A stretch of DNA of 64,000 nucleotides from assembly GCA_007694185.1 (NCBI GenBank), contig RECD01000100.1:62001-126000 (forward strand), given 5' to 3'. Numbering within the stretch: the first letter of the stretch is position 1; each line of letters begins with the position of its first letter. The notes beneath the pieces were generated by a model. That model was not told the origin of the DNA, searched no databases, and saw only the letters and a program-made list of their open reading frames with translations. A program made the position numbers and the translations under genes. Positions 19,034-28,085 of the stretch are shown here, in pieces. The stretch comes from Planctomycetaceae bacterium (GTDB lineage: Bacteria; Planctomycetota; Planctomycetia; Pirellulales; Pirellulaceae).

Positions 19034-20946
19034 CGGGCTTCACTTCCTAAATTCGGTTCACTCGGTTCGCTCTCCTCTGCCGGAGGACTTTCCACCGTCG
19101 GAGGTCCCTCCACCGACGAGGTACTTTCCACTACCGGGGGGCTTTCAACGGGAGGTGCCGTTTCCGAAACCGAGTTGTCGTCATCGTCGCTCGCCGTTTC
19201 GTCCGTCGGAGCGGGTTGCTCGGTTGGCGTATCGTTGTCAACCGACTCTACGGAGGGTTGTTCGGAAGCGGTCGGAGCGGTTTGGGGTTCGACCGGCACC
19301 AATGGCTCGACAGGCAACGATCCTTCGGCAGGTTCCGTCGAAGTTGCCGGGCTGAGCGGGACGGGATCCGACGTGGATTCAGCCGTTTCCGGCGAGTCCG
19401 AATCATCGGAAGGCGAATCCTCCATCGGCTCCGCTTCGGATTCCTCCAGCGCCGCGGTGAAAGCCTCGTAACGCGCCTCGCGGATGGTGGTGGGACGCAC
19501 GGTGACGCTTTGGGTGAATCCCCAACGGTATTCATTCTTATCGCCCAAATCATTCGCCCCGGTTCCGCTGACGCTGTGGTCCTCATCCCGCAAGGCGGTC
19601 TCCATTTGATCGACGACAACAGGCAATTTGGCGGCCGCCTGGAGGGTCAGTCGGGAACCGCCCTCGCGGGCGAGCAGGCCGCCGGACATGTTTTTGAGAA
19701 TCGCCCGCTCGGAAGGCGGCATCCGCTCGGCGAGACGCTGGAGTTGATCGAGCCAAATCACGTTGCCATCTAGGAACTGATCGATCTGTTCCGTGCGAGC
19801 GAGGCCGGTTTCGGCCTGAGTCACGGCGGGGCGGAGCTCGGCGAGCTGCGCGCGGCGTTCCTCAATTTGAGCGGTTTTGGAACTCAGCGAGGACCATGCC
19901 AAAAACGCCAGGAGTAAAGCGACAGCGAGTGCCCCGGCACCCGCACCGATCCAGAGCCGATCGTCACGTTGGACCTCGACCGTCTTGCGAGGGTTCAAAA
20001 AGTCGATCAGCAGCGGCGACTGCCCGCCGATCGCCTCGGCCGCAGCGTCGGCGGCCATCAGCCCGATCAGTGGGGCAAACCGGCCGGTGTGTTCGGCGGT
20101 CGCGTCGTTCCGGCCGCCCGACTTGTTGCCCCGCCAGTCGAGAGTCACGAGAGACAGCGGGTCGAGGGTCGCGACTTCACAGCGGAGCGTTTCGCGAAGG
20201 CTTTGAGCCTCCGATTCGTGGGTTTTTGCCTGTCCCCAAATGATGACGCGGGTCGGAGTCGTTTCGGAGGCTTCCGTGCCGCAGGCCATCAGGCTGCGGC
20301 GGATCTCACCGGCGATTTGAGTCGTCCGTCCGGCGGTCTGCTGGGGCATCCTGACCGACCGAACGAACACCACCTTGGCGTTGCGGAAGACCACGATCTC
20401 GACGTCGTCGGCAAGCAGGTCGACCAGCACACAATCGGCGATCTGACCGTTCGCACCCGCCGAATAAAGGGCGGCCGCGGCGACCGGTCGGAGCGCGACA
20501 CGCTTCAATTCGATCGAGATGCTTTCCGAGATATCAGCGATATGCTTCATCGTGGCCGGAGCGACACCACCGGCGATAACCGAGGTCGACTGGTCGGACG
20601 ACTCGATCGGCAAATAATCGACCGCCGCGGAATCGCTGGAAATGCTCAGGCTCTGAAGTGCCTGAAACCGGACCAACGCGGGCAATTCTTCCGGGGGGAC
20701 CGGCGGCAGATTGAGCTGCCTCAGTTCCGCCTTGCCACGACCGATCGCAACCAACAGCCTCGTCTTAGATCGGGAGGGGTTGATCTGATTAAGCCACCCC
20801 GTCAGCGCCGCGCTCACCTGAGCGGGTTCCTCGCCGGGGAGCGGTATGATCGTCATGTCGGTGAGCGTGATTCCGCCCGAGCCGCCGCGTCCGAGGACGG
20901 CGCGGAGTTCGTGGGAATCCCAATCGATGGCGAGCAGGTTTGCCAT
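19030..20946 (-). CDS. PilM-PilN (GspL-like) fusion protein of pseudopilin operon
   Basis: 638-aa inner-membrane platform protein. Residues 1-320 have an actin-like PilM/GspL cytoplasmic fold: MANLLAIDWDSHELRAVLG as the first phosphate loop, CVLVDLLADDVEIVVFRNAKV as the second, and a RVIIWGQ strand. A single helix at about 334-352 (GAGAGALAVALLLAFLAW) is followed by a PilN/GspL-like coiled coil and ferredoxin-like region (QIEERRAQLAELRPAVTQAE, LPVVVDQMETALRDEDHSV). Residues from about 510 onward are a Pro/Ser/Glu/Thr-rich tail with repeated VES-PP units, likely disordered in the periplasm. In type IV pili PilM and PilN are separate; T2SS GspL is a fusion, so the GspL name fits. It starts 9 nt after gspK and overlaps the next gene by four nt. 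Confidence 0.75.
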   Translation of the reverse strand: MANLLAIDWDSHELRAVLGRGGSGGITLTDMTIIPLPGEEPAQVSAALTGWLNQINPSRSKTRLLVAIGRGKAELRQLNLPPVPPEELPALVRFQALQSLSISSDSAAVDYLPIESSDQSTSVIAGGVAPATMKHIADISESISIELKRVALRPVAAAALYSAGANGQIADCVLVDLLADDVEIVVFRNAKVVFVRSVRMPQQTAGRTTQIAGEIRRSLMACGTEASETTPTRVIIWGQAKTHESEAQSLRETLRCEVATLDPLSLVTLDWRGNKSGGRNDATAEHTGRFAPLIGLMAADAAAEAIGGQSPLLIDFLNPRKTVEVQRDDRLWIGAGAGALAVALLLAFLAWSSLSSKTAQIEERRAQLAELRPAVTQAETGLARTEQIDQFLDGNVIWLDQLQRLAERMPPSERAILKNMSGGLLAREGGSRLTLQAAAKLPVVVDQMETALRDEDHSVSGTGANDLGDKNEYRWGFTQSVTVRPTTIREARYEAFTAALEESEAEPMEDSPSDDSDSPETAESTSDPVPLSPATSTEPAEGSLPVEPLVPVEPQTAPTASEQPSVESVDNDTPTEQPAPTDETASDDDDNSVSETAPPVESPPVVESTSSVEGPPTVESPPAEESEPSEPNLGSEAR

Positions 20947-20955
20947 GAGTTCGGT

Positions 20956-22761
20956 TCAATTCTGGTCGGGTATGAAATTGCGGATCCCGAGGATGGATAA
21001 ATCGAAACCACGACCCAGGTGCGACAGGTCTCGGTATTGAACCACTCGGGGGTTCGGGGTGGTGGCGTCGATGACAACTTCCAACCGCGTCGCCGCCGCC
21101 GAGGTTTCGAAGTAACCGATGATTTGGGCCGTGTAGACATCGCCCCCGGCGGTCACCAAGGGCATCAGCGACCGCATCGTCTCCAGTGTGATCAACCCCT
21201 CGACCAAGGGCCAGGTTTCGTAAAGCCGATTTTCACTTTCACCCGGTTGGGCACGAGCTTCCAAAATCGCTGCCGCCGTCTCGGGATCGAGCCCGGGGAT
21301 GCCGTACAGCAATTCGGCAGGGCATTCGTTCAGATTGATCCTGCCGGGCATTTTCTCGTACGCCTGAGTCGTCAAGGAACCCATCAAAACCGGCATGTAG
21401 AGCGCCATCTGGATCGGGTCCGAGGTGAACGGGGATTGGTACGCCCGCCCGTCGATCGTCACGGTGGCATCGATCAGATCGAGCAGCTGCGTCAGCTTCG
21501 TTCCGCCACCCCCAGTCAGATCGACTTGCCCCATGTTCTCGGCAGTCCACGGTTCGGCGGACTGGCCGGTCGCCGCGGCGGTGCCGGTTGCAATTCCCCC
21601 TCCGGCCATGCCGCCGCCGTCCCGGGTCCCGAAACGCCGTTCCCCCGTTGCTGATCGGCCTGCATCGGTGCCCCCGGCCGCTCCACGCCCGCCGCCGGCA
21701 GCACCTCCACCCGCACCCGCACCGCCACCACCCGAACCGCCGGCTGCGGGGGATTGGCCGCCGACGCGGAAGGCGACGATGAAAGATGCGTAGTCCGGGT
21801 TCTCGATCACCGCGGACAATTCGTCGAGCAGCATTTCGAGATCATCTTGATTGACATCCACCCGGGGGGTGCCGTCGCGTCTCCGATTGGCTTCCTGGCC
21901 ATGGACGGTCAGGAAAGCGGACCAACCGAGCGACGCCATCGAGCCGACATCGACCATCGCCATCTGCTGCTCTGCCGGATCGATCACCCCGTTGCGATTG
22001 GCGTCGATGCCGAACAGCAATTCGGGTGTCACGCCCCGTACCAAGAGCAACTCCTCCACACTGTCGATCGGGCCATTTTTGGGGGCATAAGGGGTCGGCA
22101 GGGCCGAGTAGTATTCCAGCTCGGCGCCGAAGGGCCGAGGTTCGTCGTCCTCGTCGAGCCAATCGAGGATCGCGTCCGCGATGTCGATCGTCATTCCCGG
22201 CAGCGACAGCAGCAACGCTTGGGCCAAGCCGACTTCCGTCTCAGCCGATCCGCCGGTACCCAGCAACCCGTCCGCTAACGCCGACATGTCCCCGGTCATG
22301 GCGCCCATCGCCGGCATCAGCAGATCCGAATTTTTGTCCAAGGCGATCAGGGCGTTCACATTCAGTTTCGCGGATTCGTTCCGCAGCCCGAATCGGACAC
22401 CTGCCAATCGCCCCAATTCGTCCATCCCTGGGGCCAGAATCGAAAAGTTGATTCCTCGGCCGTCCGCTTCCGGCGAGACGACCGTGATCGCCTGGAAAAG
22501 CACCGGATTGTTTTGGATTCCCCCGAAAGAGTCACGGACTTCGGCGGGCTGTGCCAACATCATCCGCGTCATTTCGATCGCCGATTCGGCGGCGGCGCGG
22601 GTTTGCACGTGATCGCCACTGAGGTGCGAGGCTTCGTCATAGGCCAGCATCGTTTCGGTGAACGAATAGGCGGCCAAAGTGGCGACCGCCACCACGACCA
22701 ACACGAGGATCAAGAAGAAGCCGTTGCGATGCCGGGGGGATTTCCGTCGAGGTCGAGTCAC
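20956..22761 (-). CDS. gspK: Type II secretion minor pseudopilin GspK
   Basis: GspK-family minor pseudopilin that caps the pseudopilus tip with GspI and GspJ. The 601-aa product (longer than the usual ~320) has a class III prepilin-like N-terminus: basic leader, then GFFLILVLVVVAVATLAAYSFTE with cleavage after the Gly of RNG. The Glu+5 position is not conserved, as is typical of GspK. SAM-like repeats include NVNALIAL, TIDIADAILDWLDEDDE and GPIDSVEELLLVRGVTPELLFG. An EF-hand-type loop DANRNGVIDPAE suggests calcium binding. A Gly/Ala-rich insert at about 340-400 (GGGAGAGGGAAGGGRGAAGG) accounts for the extra length. The C-terminal INLNECPAELLYGIPGLDPETAAAIL is a second helix-hairpin module. ATG overlaps gspJ stop. 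Confidence 0.85.
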   Translation of the reverse strand: MTRPRRKSPRHRNGFFLILVLVVVAVATLAAYSFTETMLAYDEASHLSGDHVQTRAAAESAIEMTRMMLAQPAEVRDSFGGIQNNPVLFQAITVVSPEADGRGINFSILAPGMDELGRLAGVRFGLRNESAKLNVNALIALDKNSDLLMPAMGAMTGDMSALADGLLGTGGSAETEVGLAQALLLSLPGMTIDIADAILDWLDEDDEPRPFGAELEYYSALPTPYAPKNGPIDSVEELLLVRGVTPELLFGIDANRNGVIDPAEQQMAMVDVGSMASLGWSAFLTVHGQEANRRRDGTPRVDVNQDDLEMLLDELSAVIENPDYASFIVAFRVGGQSPAAGGSGGGGAGAGGGAAGGGRGAAGGTDAGRSATGERRFGTRDGGGMAGGGIATGTAAATGQSAEPWTAENMGQVDLTGGGGTKLTQLLDLIDATVTIDGRAYQSPFTSDPIQMALYMPVLMGSLTTQAYEKMPGRINLNECPAELLYGIPGLDPETAAAILEARAQPGESENRLYETWPLVEGLITLETMRSLMPLVTAGGDVYTAQIIGYFETSAAATRLEVVIDATTPNPRVVQYRDLSHLGRGFDLSILGIRNFIPDQN

Positions 22762-23741
22762 GGCATGGTCTCCATCATCAGGTCATTCATGGGAACCATC
22801 CGGCCCGCCGGCAGTTGGATGATCTGCACGAAAGTTTGAGCGGTGGCCCCCGCGTCCGCGAGCGACGCGTCCGCGTCATCCCTGGGCCGTTCGCCGAGCG
22901 TCAGCGTCACTTGGACCGCCAGCGGTAACGCCTGCATTTGGTCGCTGTTCCAGAACGGCTGCCAAATCATCCCGTCGAAATAGGAGAACTCGATCGCCAG
23001 GATTTCCGTCGCGATCAAATCCCCGGTCGACAGCAACCGCGCGATCCCGCCCGATTCGATCGCCCACTTGTTCGCGGCGCGATCGAGTTCACGTCGCACC
23101 AAACCGCCGGGTACGGGGGCCCCCACCCCGCTCTGGGAGAGGCCGGCTGGCAGGATGCTTTGCAACGGATCGGGGACCCCATCGATGGAACCTGGGGGTT
23201 GCACGTAGTAAGTGACTGTCTTGATGTCGCTGGGAATATCAGCCAGTTTGCCGGACGCATCAGGGTCTGACCCTTGGCCCATTTGCCACTGTTCGAGTCG
23301 TGGCAACCGGCTGATATCGATTTGCAATTGGTCTTGGCCGCCGATCAACCCGGGTTGCTGCAACGTCATGGTCGAGGAGATCAAATCGAGCGATAAGTCC
23401 GGTTCGAGCGACAGGTCGGACGGCATCAGATCCGAGCCTCCGATTCCTAACGTTTCGGCGATGGCAGGGTCGATCGCACCCTCGACCGCACCGCCCACGG
23501 CACCCGCCAGAAAGCTTTCCAAGGTCGAATCGTCGAAGGGTTCGGCGTGCAGGCCGGCTCGCAAGTCATCCGAAATCATCTGCAGGATCGACGCCGCCAG
23601 ATGGATCCGGCGGACCTCTAAATTACGCAGGTTCATGGTCACCGCGTAAAACTGCAACGTCGAACCGATCAAGGCCATCAGCATGGCGGCCATCGCTAGG
23701 GTCAAAACGACTTCCAGCAGGGTGAATCCGCGTCGGATCAT
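22758..23741 (-). CDS. gspJ: Type II secretion minor pseudopilin GspJ-like
   Basis: Prepilin-type protein of 327 aa with the short leader MIRRG and a canonical cleavage/methylation site FTLLEVVLTLAMAAMLMALIG (Glu at +5), processed by prepilin peptidase PilD/GspO (not in this window). Position between gspI and gspK and the greater length point to the minor pseudopilin GspJ. A disordered acidic segment lies around residues 70-130. The rest is a soluble beta-rich domain with no named motif. Its ATG overlaps the gspI stop and its stop overlaps the gspK ATG, so translation is probably coupled. Confidence 0.8.
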   Translation of the reverse strand: MIRRGFTLLEVVLTLAMAAMLMALIGSTLQFYAVTMNLRNLEVRRIHLAASILQMISDDLRAGLHAEPFDDSTLESFLAGAVGGAVEGAIDPAIAETLGIGGSDLMPSDLSLEPDLSLDLISSTMTLQQPGLIGGQDQLQIDISRLPRLEQWQMGQGSDPDASGKLADIPSDIKTVTYYVQPPGSIDGVPDPLQSILPAGLSQSGVGAPVPGGLVRRELDRAANKWAIESGGIARLLSTGDLIATEILAIEFSYFDGMIWQPFWNSDQMQALPLAVQVTLTLGERPRDDADASLADAGATAQTFVQIIQLPAGRMVPMNDLMMETMP

Positions 23742-24232
23742 GGTGTGAATCCTGTCGCAGGGCTGGTCGAGCTACCCGATCCGGAGGTCCCGAAACCGGC
23801 CGCTTGATCGGCTGCGGCTTGCTCCAGGCCCATCAAGGGATCGATGATCCAACGCGTGATGCTGTAGCTGGCGATCGCCGGTCCGCCGTCCGGGTTCACC
23901 GCCTCGACCGAAACTCGCAGTGCCAGCAGGCCGTCCATCGGTGCCGTGCCGATCTCTACCGCGTAATTGAACTGAGTGTCCGAATCGGAGTCGGGACCGG
24001 AGAGCGGTGTGCTCACGACCGCGACCGGGGTCAGGTTGGATACCAGGATCTCCGACAGCTTGCTCTGACAAAGCAGTCTCGCCATCGCCAGTTCCCGTGC
24101 GCTCCGACTGGCGTCACCACCGAGGCCGACGATTTGAGACAGGACGGCCAGGGTCCCACCCAGGATCGCGAGCGCCAACAAGATTTCGAGTAGCGAAAAC
24201 CCGCTGCGGGCTGGCACGTGATGTCGGCTCAT
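23738..24232 (-). CDS. gspI: Type II secretion minor pseudopilin GspI-like
   Basis: 164-aa pseudopilin with leader MSRHHVPARSG and processing motif FSLLEILLALAILGGTLAVLS (Glu +5). This is the short minor pseudopilin GspI by size and order (gspG-H-I-J-K). The longer frame opening at 24919 is only read-through over gspH in another frame. ATG 24232 is chosen because it gives the standard leader and overlaps the gspH stop (ATGA). C-terminal half (YAVEIGTAPMDGLLALRVSV, SITRWIIDP) is consistent with the GspI ferredoxin-like domain. Confidence 0.82.
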   Translation of the reverse strand: MSRHHVPARSGFSLLEILLALAILGGTLAVLSQIVGLGGDASRSARELAMARLLCQSKLSEILVSNLTPVAVVSTPLSGPDSDSDTQFNYAVEIGTAPMDGLLALRVSVEAVNPDGGPAIASYSITRWIIDPLMGLEQAAADQAAGFGTSGSGSSTSPATGFTP

Positions 24233-24903
24233 GGAACACCCCCCGTTTCTGCCGGGCCGAACCGATCGGTTACGCTCGCTTCGCCTGTCAAGCCACGCAA
24301 CAGCACGACCACACGGCCCACCCCTTCGCTGGAAAGGGTCACCGCCGCCGTGCTGCTGGTCCCGTCGGGATAAAACAGGATCGGTTGCCCCCAACCCTCC
24401 TGAGCGCCCGCCCGCGCCTGGCTGTCGATCATGAAGCTCCGCGGGCTCGACTGGACTTGGACCTCGGCGACCGTCGTCGATTCGGGTAGGGTCGATTCCT
24501 TCGATTCGGCCTCGACATCGACTGCTTGCAGCGTGCTGCCGATCGCATTTCCGCCCATCAGTAAGGCGGAAGAGCCACCCGTTTGGTCCAACGTCTCGGT
24601 CATGTCGTTCATGTCCACCCAAGGACGCAGCCGCACCTCGTCCGTGGCGACCTTGAGTTCCAGCATGTAGATTCGCCCGGTCCGCATCGCGGCTAAGCGA
24701 GCCTGCATCATTTCGACCCGTAACTGGTCGCCGGCTCGGGCCAAGCGGCGGTCGTTCAACAAGCCGGTGAAAGAGGGGACCACCACGGCGGCCAGGCTGA
24801 CCAAAATCGTGAGCGCCAAAAGCAACTCGACGATCGTGAAACCAGCACTGCCCCCTCCCCGCCGATTTTGAGGGGGATACCAGCAAAGAGAGGGGGCAGT
24901 CAT
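24229..24903 (-). CDS. gspH: Type II secretion minor pseudopilin GspH-like
   Basis: 224-aa prepilin-like protein. After a 21-residue leader ending SAG comes FTIVELLLALTILVSLAAVVV (Glu +5), then the alpha-helix FTGLLNDRRLARAGDQLRVEMMQARLAAMRTG, typical of GspH/FimT pseudopilins, and a beta-rich C-terminal domain (FMIDSQARA, ILFYPDGTSSTAAVTLSSEG) seen in the GspH/FimT family. It starts 40 nt after gspG. This is the first gene of a block of four overlapping pseudopilin genes. Confidence 0.82.
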   Translation of the reverse strand: MTAPSLCWYPPQNRRGGGSAGFTIVELLLALTILVSLAAVVVPSFTGLLNDRRLARAGDQLRVEMMQARLAAMRTGRIYMLELKVATDEVRLRPWVDMNDMTETLDQTGGSSALLMGGNAIGSTLQAVDVEAESKESTLPESTTVAEVQVQSSPRSFMIDSQARAGAQEGWGQPILFYPDGTSSTAAVTLSSEGVGRVVVLLRGLTGEASVTDRFGPAETGGVP

Positions 24904-24943
24904 GGTTCGATGTCGCCAAGCAACCGGAAAAAACCGAATCGGA

Positions 24944-25429
24944 CTAATTGGTGACGATGATGTCGTCGTCCGTATTCATCTGGCCGTCCAACCCGCCGCT
25001 ACGGAGTTCGTAGCTGTTTCCCTTGAGCGTGTAGTTGATCGAGTTTCCCCACGCATCCTCCGGGATCCGTTCGATGATCGGACCGGTCCACTTCGACTTT
25101 TTGGCCGAATCACTTGGGCCGTCCTTCAGTTCGTCCAGCGACTTGGGAAGGGAGTTCATGCGGATTTGGTAAAACTGAACCGCCTGCTTCAGCGAGTTCA
25201 ATTGCGAGATCGTCGTTTTGACGTTCGCTTCGTCTTGGGCTCCGCCGAAATTGACTAAGACGATGCCGCCCAAAACCACCAGAATTGCGAGCACCAACAG
25301 CAATTCCAACAGCGTAAAGCCTGATCGGCGGTTCGAGCGCACCCGGTTTTGGCGGCATCTCGCGGCCGGCTTCACCACTGGCGGTTGGCAGGTTCGCGGC
25401 AGCGTCATTTTCAGACAGTTGGGTTTCAT
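24944..25429 (-). CDS. gspG: Type II secretion major pseudopilin GspG
   Basis: Major pseudopilin, 161 aa from ATG 25429. The processing site RRSG/FTLLELLLVLAILVVLGGIV is preceded by a long 37-residue leader; GTG 25342 (VRSNRRSG) would give a standard 8-residue leader and may be the true start. The mature part has the GspG helix (ISQLNSLKQAVQFYQIRMNSLPKSLDEL), a conserved WTGPIIERIPEDAWGNSINY and a C-terminal DGQMNTDDDI that matches the calcium-binding GspG tail. It is first gene of the minus-strand operon that continues to 17834. GspC, D, E, F and O are not in this window. Confidence 0.88.
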   Translation of the reverse strand: MKPNCLKMTLPRTCQPPVVKPAARCRQNRVRSNRRSGFTLLELLLVLAILVVLGGIVLVNFGGAQDEANVKTTISQLNSLKQAVQFYQIRMNSLPKSLDELKDGPSDSAKKSKWTGPIIERIPEDAWGNSINYTLKGNSYELRSGGLDGQMNTDDDIIVTN

Positions 25430-25827
25430 GCTGACAACGTCGATTTGTGGGAGGGGATGGGCAGGTCACCAGTTGATCGGGACCCGGAGGGAGCCGTCTA
25501 GGGCAGTCCAGCAGCTAGGCAGCTAATTCAACTGGTAATCAGTTTAACCAGCCGAATGCCTAAGGGTTTCGCCGGGGCACGATAAATCGTCAAAACGCGA
25601 TCTTCCCGTGGTTCCAGACACCTCAATGCTTTCCGGTTAGGGCGATCGTTGCAACCCCCCAACTTGCCCACGCTTGACTCATCGGAATGCGAGGCATTCG
25701 AATTGACGTTCCCAACCGCTACAGCCGATGAAATCAAAAATTGCGCGGGCGGCCGGGTGCGGGGGGCAATCCGGACGGCTAGGCCCGACGACTCTGTACA
25801 CGTCCGACCAGTCGAGGATTCAAGGCG
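25430..25827. other. Gene-free divergent gap between gspG and an orphan gene
   Basis: 398 bases that should hold the promoters of the pseudopilin operon (leftward) and of the gene at 25828 (rightward). I see no convincing sigma-70 pair. It contains a small perfect inverted repeat GAATGC-gag-GCATTC (25685-25699) and the repeated word CAGCTA near 25511-25522. A TTGACG occurs at 25703 without a good -10 partner. Small ORFs here are antisense or overlap the next gene and look spurious. Confidence 0.5.
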
Positions 25828-26706
25828 ATGGCTTTGGGAAAGCTTTGGCAAGCGTTTTTTGGTAAGCGGACGGAAGCGGGGGCGTCGCCCGAAACGGGTT
25901 CCAAAACCGATTTGACCCCGCTCCAGAAGGGTGCGGCCGGATCGCCGGGGCTGCGCAATTCCGCCGTTGCCGAACTGCCACCGTCGCGACCAGCGGTGAC
26001 CGTGTCGGCAACTTCCGTGGAGCCGCTTTCGAACACGCGGGGCAAGGGGCCACGGCGAAGCACACGGCAACGGGGGGCCGAACGAAGCCCGTCAACAGAC
26101 GATGGTCGCGAAACGAACGAAATTACGGCGATGGAATCGCTGCCTCCAACCGACCGTCGTCCGGCGCATCCCAAGCGAAACGCTTGGTCGGCATGGGTCA
26201 CGGGTCGTTCGATCCGCTCGATCCTCGATACCCAACCGGGAGATGGTAACCGAGCGGTACCGTTGCTCGAAGCGATTGTCTGCCGCAGTTCACCCGAAAC
26301 CCGGTACATCGCCATCGGCAATTTCGAGTTAGCGGACCCGGCCCTTTCCATCCGTGGCTTCCACAAAATGGTCCGCCAAGTCGGTGGCGTTCCGGTGCCG
26401 ATCCCGGGGGATCTGCCTACCGGGCTCCGGCACCTCGCCCACACTCACGGGACGGTGGATCTGATCCTGCTCGAAGAAGCGGCCGCATCGCTGACCAACC
26501 CAGACGTATCTCGCTGGCTCGATCGCGTTGCTCACCCAGGCACCTTGATCCTACAATTAACTCAAAAAGGCAAGTGGGAAACGGTCACACGCTCCCAACT
26601 CTTGTCGTCCCTCTCGGCTGGCAGCGATCGGCTGTCAACAGCAGGTCGTCACGTCGATCTGAGCGACTGCGACCGTGCGAAGCACCCCTCCGTACGGGCC
26701 GCCTGA
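25828..26706 (+). CDS. Hypothetical protein
   Basis: 292-aa protein that I do not recognise. Residues 1-115 are basic and low-complexity (Arg/Ser/Pro-rich), likely disordered. Residues of about 120-275 look folded: alternating helix and strand segments (AVPLLEAIVCRS, TRYIAIGNFELADP, LSIRGFHKMVRQVGG, HGTVDLILLEEAAA, PGTLILQLTQ). This pattern suggests a Rossmann-like fold, reminiscent of a degenerate methyltransferase but without the Gly-rich SAM loop. There is no signal peptide or membrane helix. It is divergent from the pseudopilin operon and converges on the cytochrome c gene with a 20-nt gap. Coding is supported by the lack of a better frame and by codon bias typical of neighbours. Confidence 0.6.
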   Translation: MALGKLWQAFFGKRTEAGASPETGSKTDLTPLQKGAAGSPGLRNSAVAELPPSRPAVTVSATSVEPLSNTRGKGPRRSTRQRGAERSPSTDDGRETNEITAMESLPPTDRRPAHPKRNAWSAWVTGRSIRSILDTQPGDGNRAVPLLEAIVCRSSPETRYIAIGNFELADPALSIRGFHKMVRQVGGVPVPIPGDLPTGLRHLAHTHGTVDLILLEEAAASLTNPDVSRWLDRVAHPGTLILQLTQKGKWETVTRSQLLSSLSAGSDRLSTAGRHVDLSDCDRAKHPSVRAA

Positions 26707-26726
26707 ACCGCCAGAAACGAGCCCAC

Positions 26727-28067
26727 TCAATCTCGTTCCGCTACCAACGCCTCGCCGGTTCCTGGACTCAAAGCGGTCGTGGGTTCAGCCGGAGCGGCCG
26801 GTTTTTCGAGCGACCTGACAAAATTGATCAAGTGCCAAATGTCTTCCTCTTCCAACTGGCCGGAAACGAGGGTGACGGCGGGCATTGGTGTGCCGGCGAT
26901 TCCTTGGTTGAGCCGGCGGTAAAGGTCTTCGGGAGACGCCCCACCTCGAAACACCCCCTCTTCAAAATTTCGTGGCTTGATCGTCCGCGGGGGGAGACCG
27001 CCGCGGGCGATCAGCGGGATCAGGTCGGACTGCTGATCCGGCTTCAAGCCGATGCGGGTGGTCCAATCCTTCGTCCAATCGTCGTAATCGGCCTCTTGGC
27101 CGTCACCGCGGCCGTTGGTGCCGTGGCATTTCGAGCAACTCGCGACCGTGCCGACGAACAGTTCGCGGCCCCGTTCGATCGACTGTGTCAGCATTTCGCC
27201 AGAGTCGCCTGCGAGCATCGCGACCAATTCTTCGTGCGATCCCGGAATCGGTAGCCCTTCCGGGATTTCCACCTCGACGATCTCGTCTTCCGCTTCCAAC
27301 CAGGAAACGGCGACCTCCTCGACGATTTCCTCAATCAGTTCCCACTGATCTGCAAACTCTTCCGACCCCGACGCTGCCAAGCTGGGATCGATCAGCCGCT
27401 CGCCACCCTCCAAGTCGAATTCCAGAGCGGCCTCGTCAATCAGGGCCCGTTCGGTCTCACCCCGGATCGACAGGTAAATCACGTAATCGACCAACTTCTC
27501 GATCGCTTCCTCCGGCAGCGGCCCCAACGTGTCGTCGTCGAGGCGGTATTCGGCAACCATGGATGAGCCGGCGATACCGTAACGAATGACCTTAGCCAAA
27601 TCGCTCTTCAGCGGCTTGGAGGCTCGCCGCGTGCTCTTGAATTTGAAAATGCCCGGCCGGAAGTCCCGCGGGTAGGGTTCGATCAAAGCGGCTGTTTCTC
27701 CGCGGCCGTTGCCGGTGATTCCGTGACAGCGGGCGCAGTGTTGGCGGTACAGCCCGCGGCCTTCGAGCAATTCGTCTCCCGAGGCCGCCTGCAGGCGCTC
27801 GAGCGCGACCAAGCTCTTTAGGTCCTCGTCTTTTTCCATAACTGCCGGGATTCGCGGCTCGTCAGGGGTCCCGAACAATTCGGCCAACGCCCACTGGCTA
27901 TCCCGCAGCACCTGATCCATAGGCGAACCGGACTGCAACTCCCACTTTTTGACATGCACGAGGTTTTCCTCGAACGCGACCGGTGTTTCGGTGCGGCAAC
28001 CGATCGTCACCAGGACGCAAGCAAGCAAACCGGGGTATGGCACCCAGGCGACATCGAGACGGTTCAT
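26727..28067 (-). CDS. Dihaem c-type cytochrome
   Basis: 446-aa exported cytochrome with two haem c sites, CARCH (C111, C114, H115) and CSKCH (C311, C314, H315). Each is followed by a cytochrome-c-like domain; candidate Met ligands are M170 in GSSMVAEY and the Met of GTPMPAV. The N-terminus has a hydrophobic segment ending VTIGC24, a possible lipoprotein signal, so the protein may be anchored outside the inner membrane. An acidic spacer of about 205-275 separates the domains. It follows ccoS by 18 nt and ends the cbb3 maturation operon, so it probably carries electrons to, or is a subunit of, the cbb3 oxidase, but it is not a typical CcoO or CcoP sequence. Confidence 0.82.
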   Translation of the reverse strand: MNRLDVAWVPYPGLLACVLVTIGCRTETPVAFEENLVHVKKWELQSGSPMDQVLRDSQWALAELFGTPDEPRIPAVMEKDEDLKSLVALERLQAASGDELLEGRGLYRQHCARCHGITGNGRGETAALIEPYPRDFRPGIFKFKSTRRASKPLKSDLAKVIRYGIAGSSMVAEYRLDDDTLGPLPEEAIEKLVDYVIYLSIRGETERALIDEAALEFDLEGGERLIDPSLAASGSEEFADQWELIEEIVEEVAVSWLEAEDEIVEVEIPEGLPIPGSHEELVAMLAGDSGEMLTQSIERGRELFVGTVASCSKCHGTNGRGDGQEADYDDWTKDWTTRIGLKPDQQSDLIPLIARGGLPPRTIKPRNFEEGVFRGGASPEDLYRRLNQGIAGTPMPAVTLVSGQLEEEDIWHLINFVRSLEKPAAPAEPTTALSPGTGEALVAERD

Positions 28068-28085
28068 CTGAGCTCGTTTCCAGTA

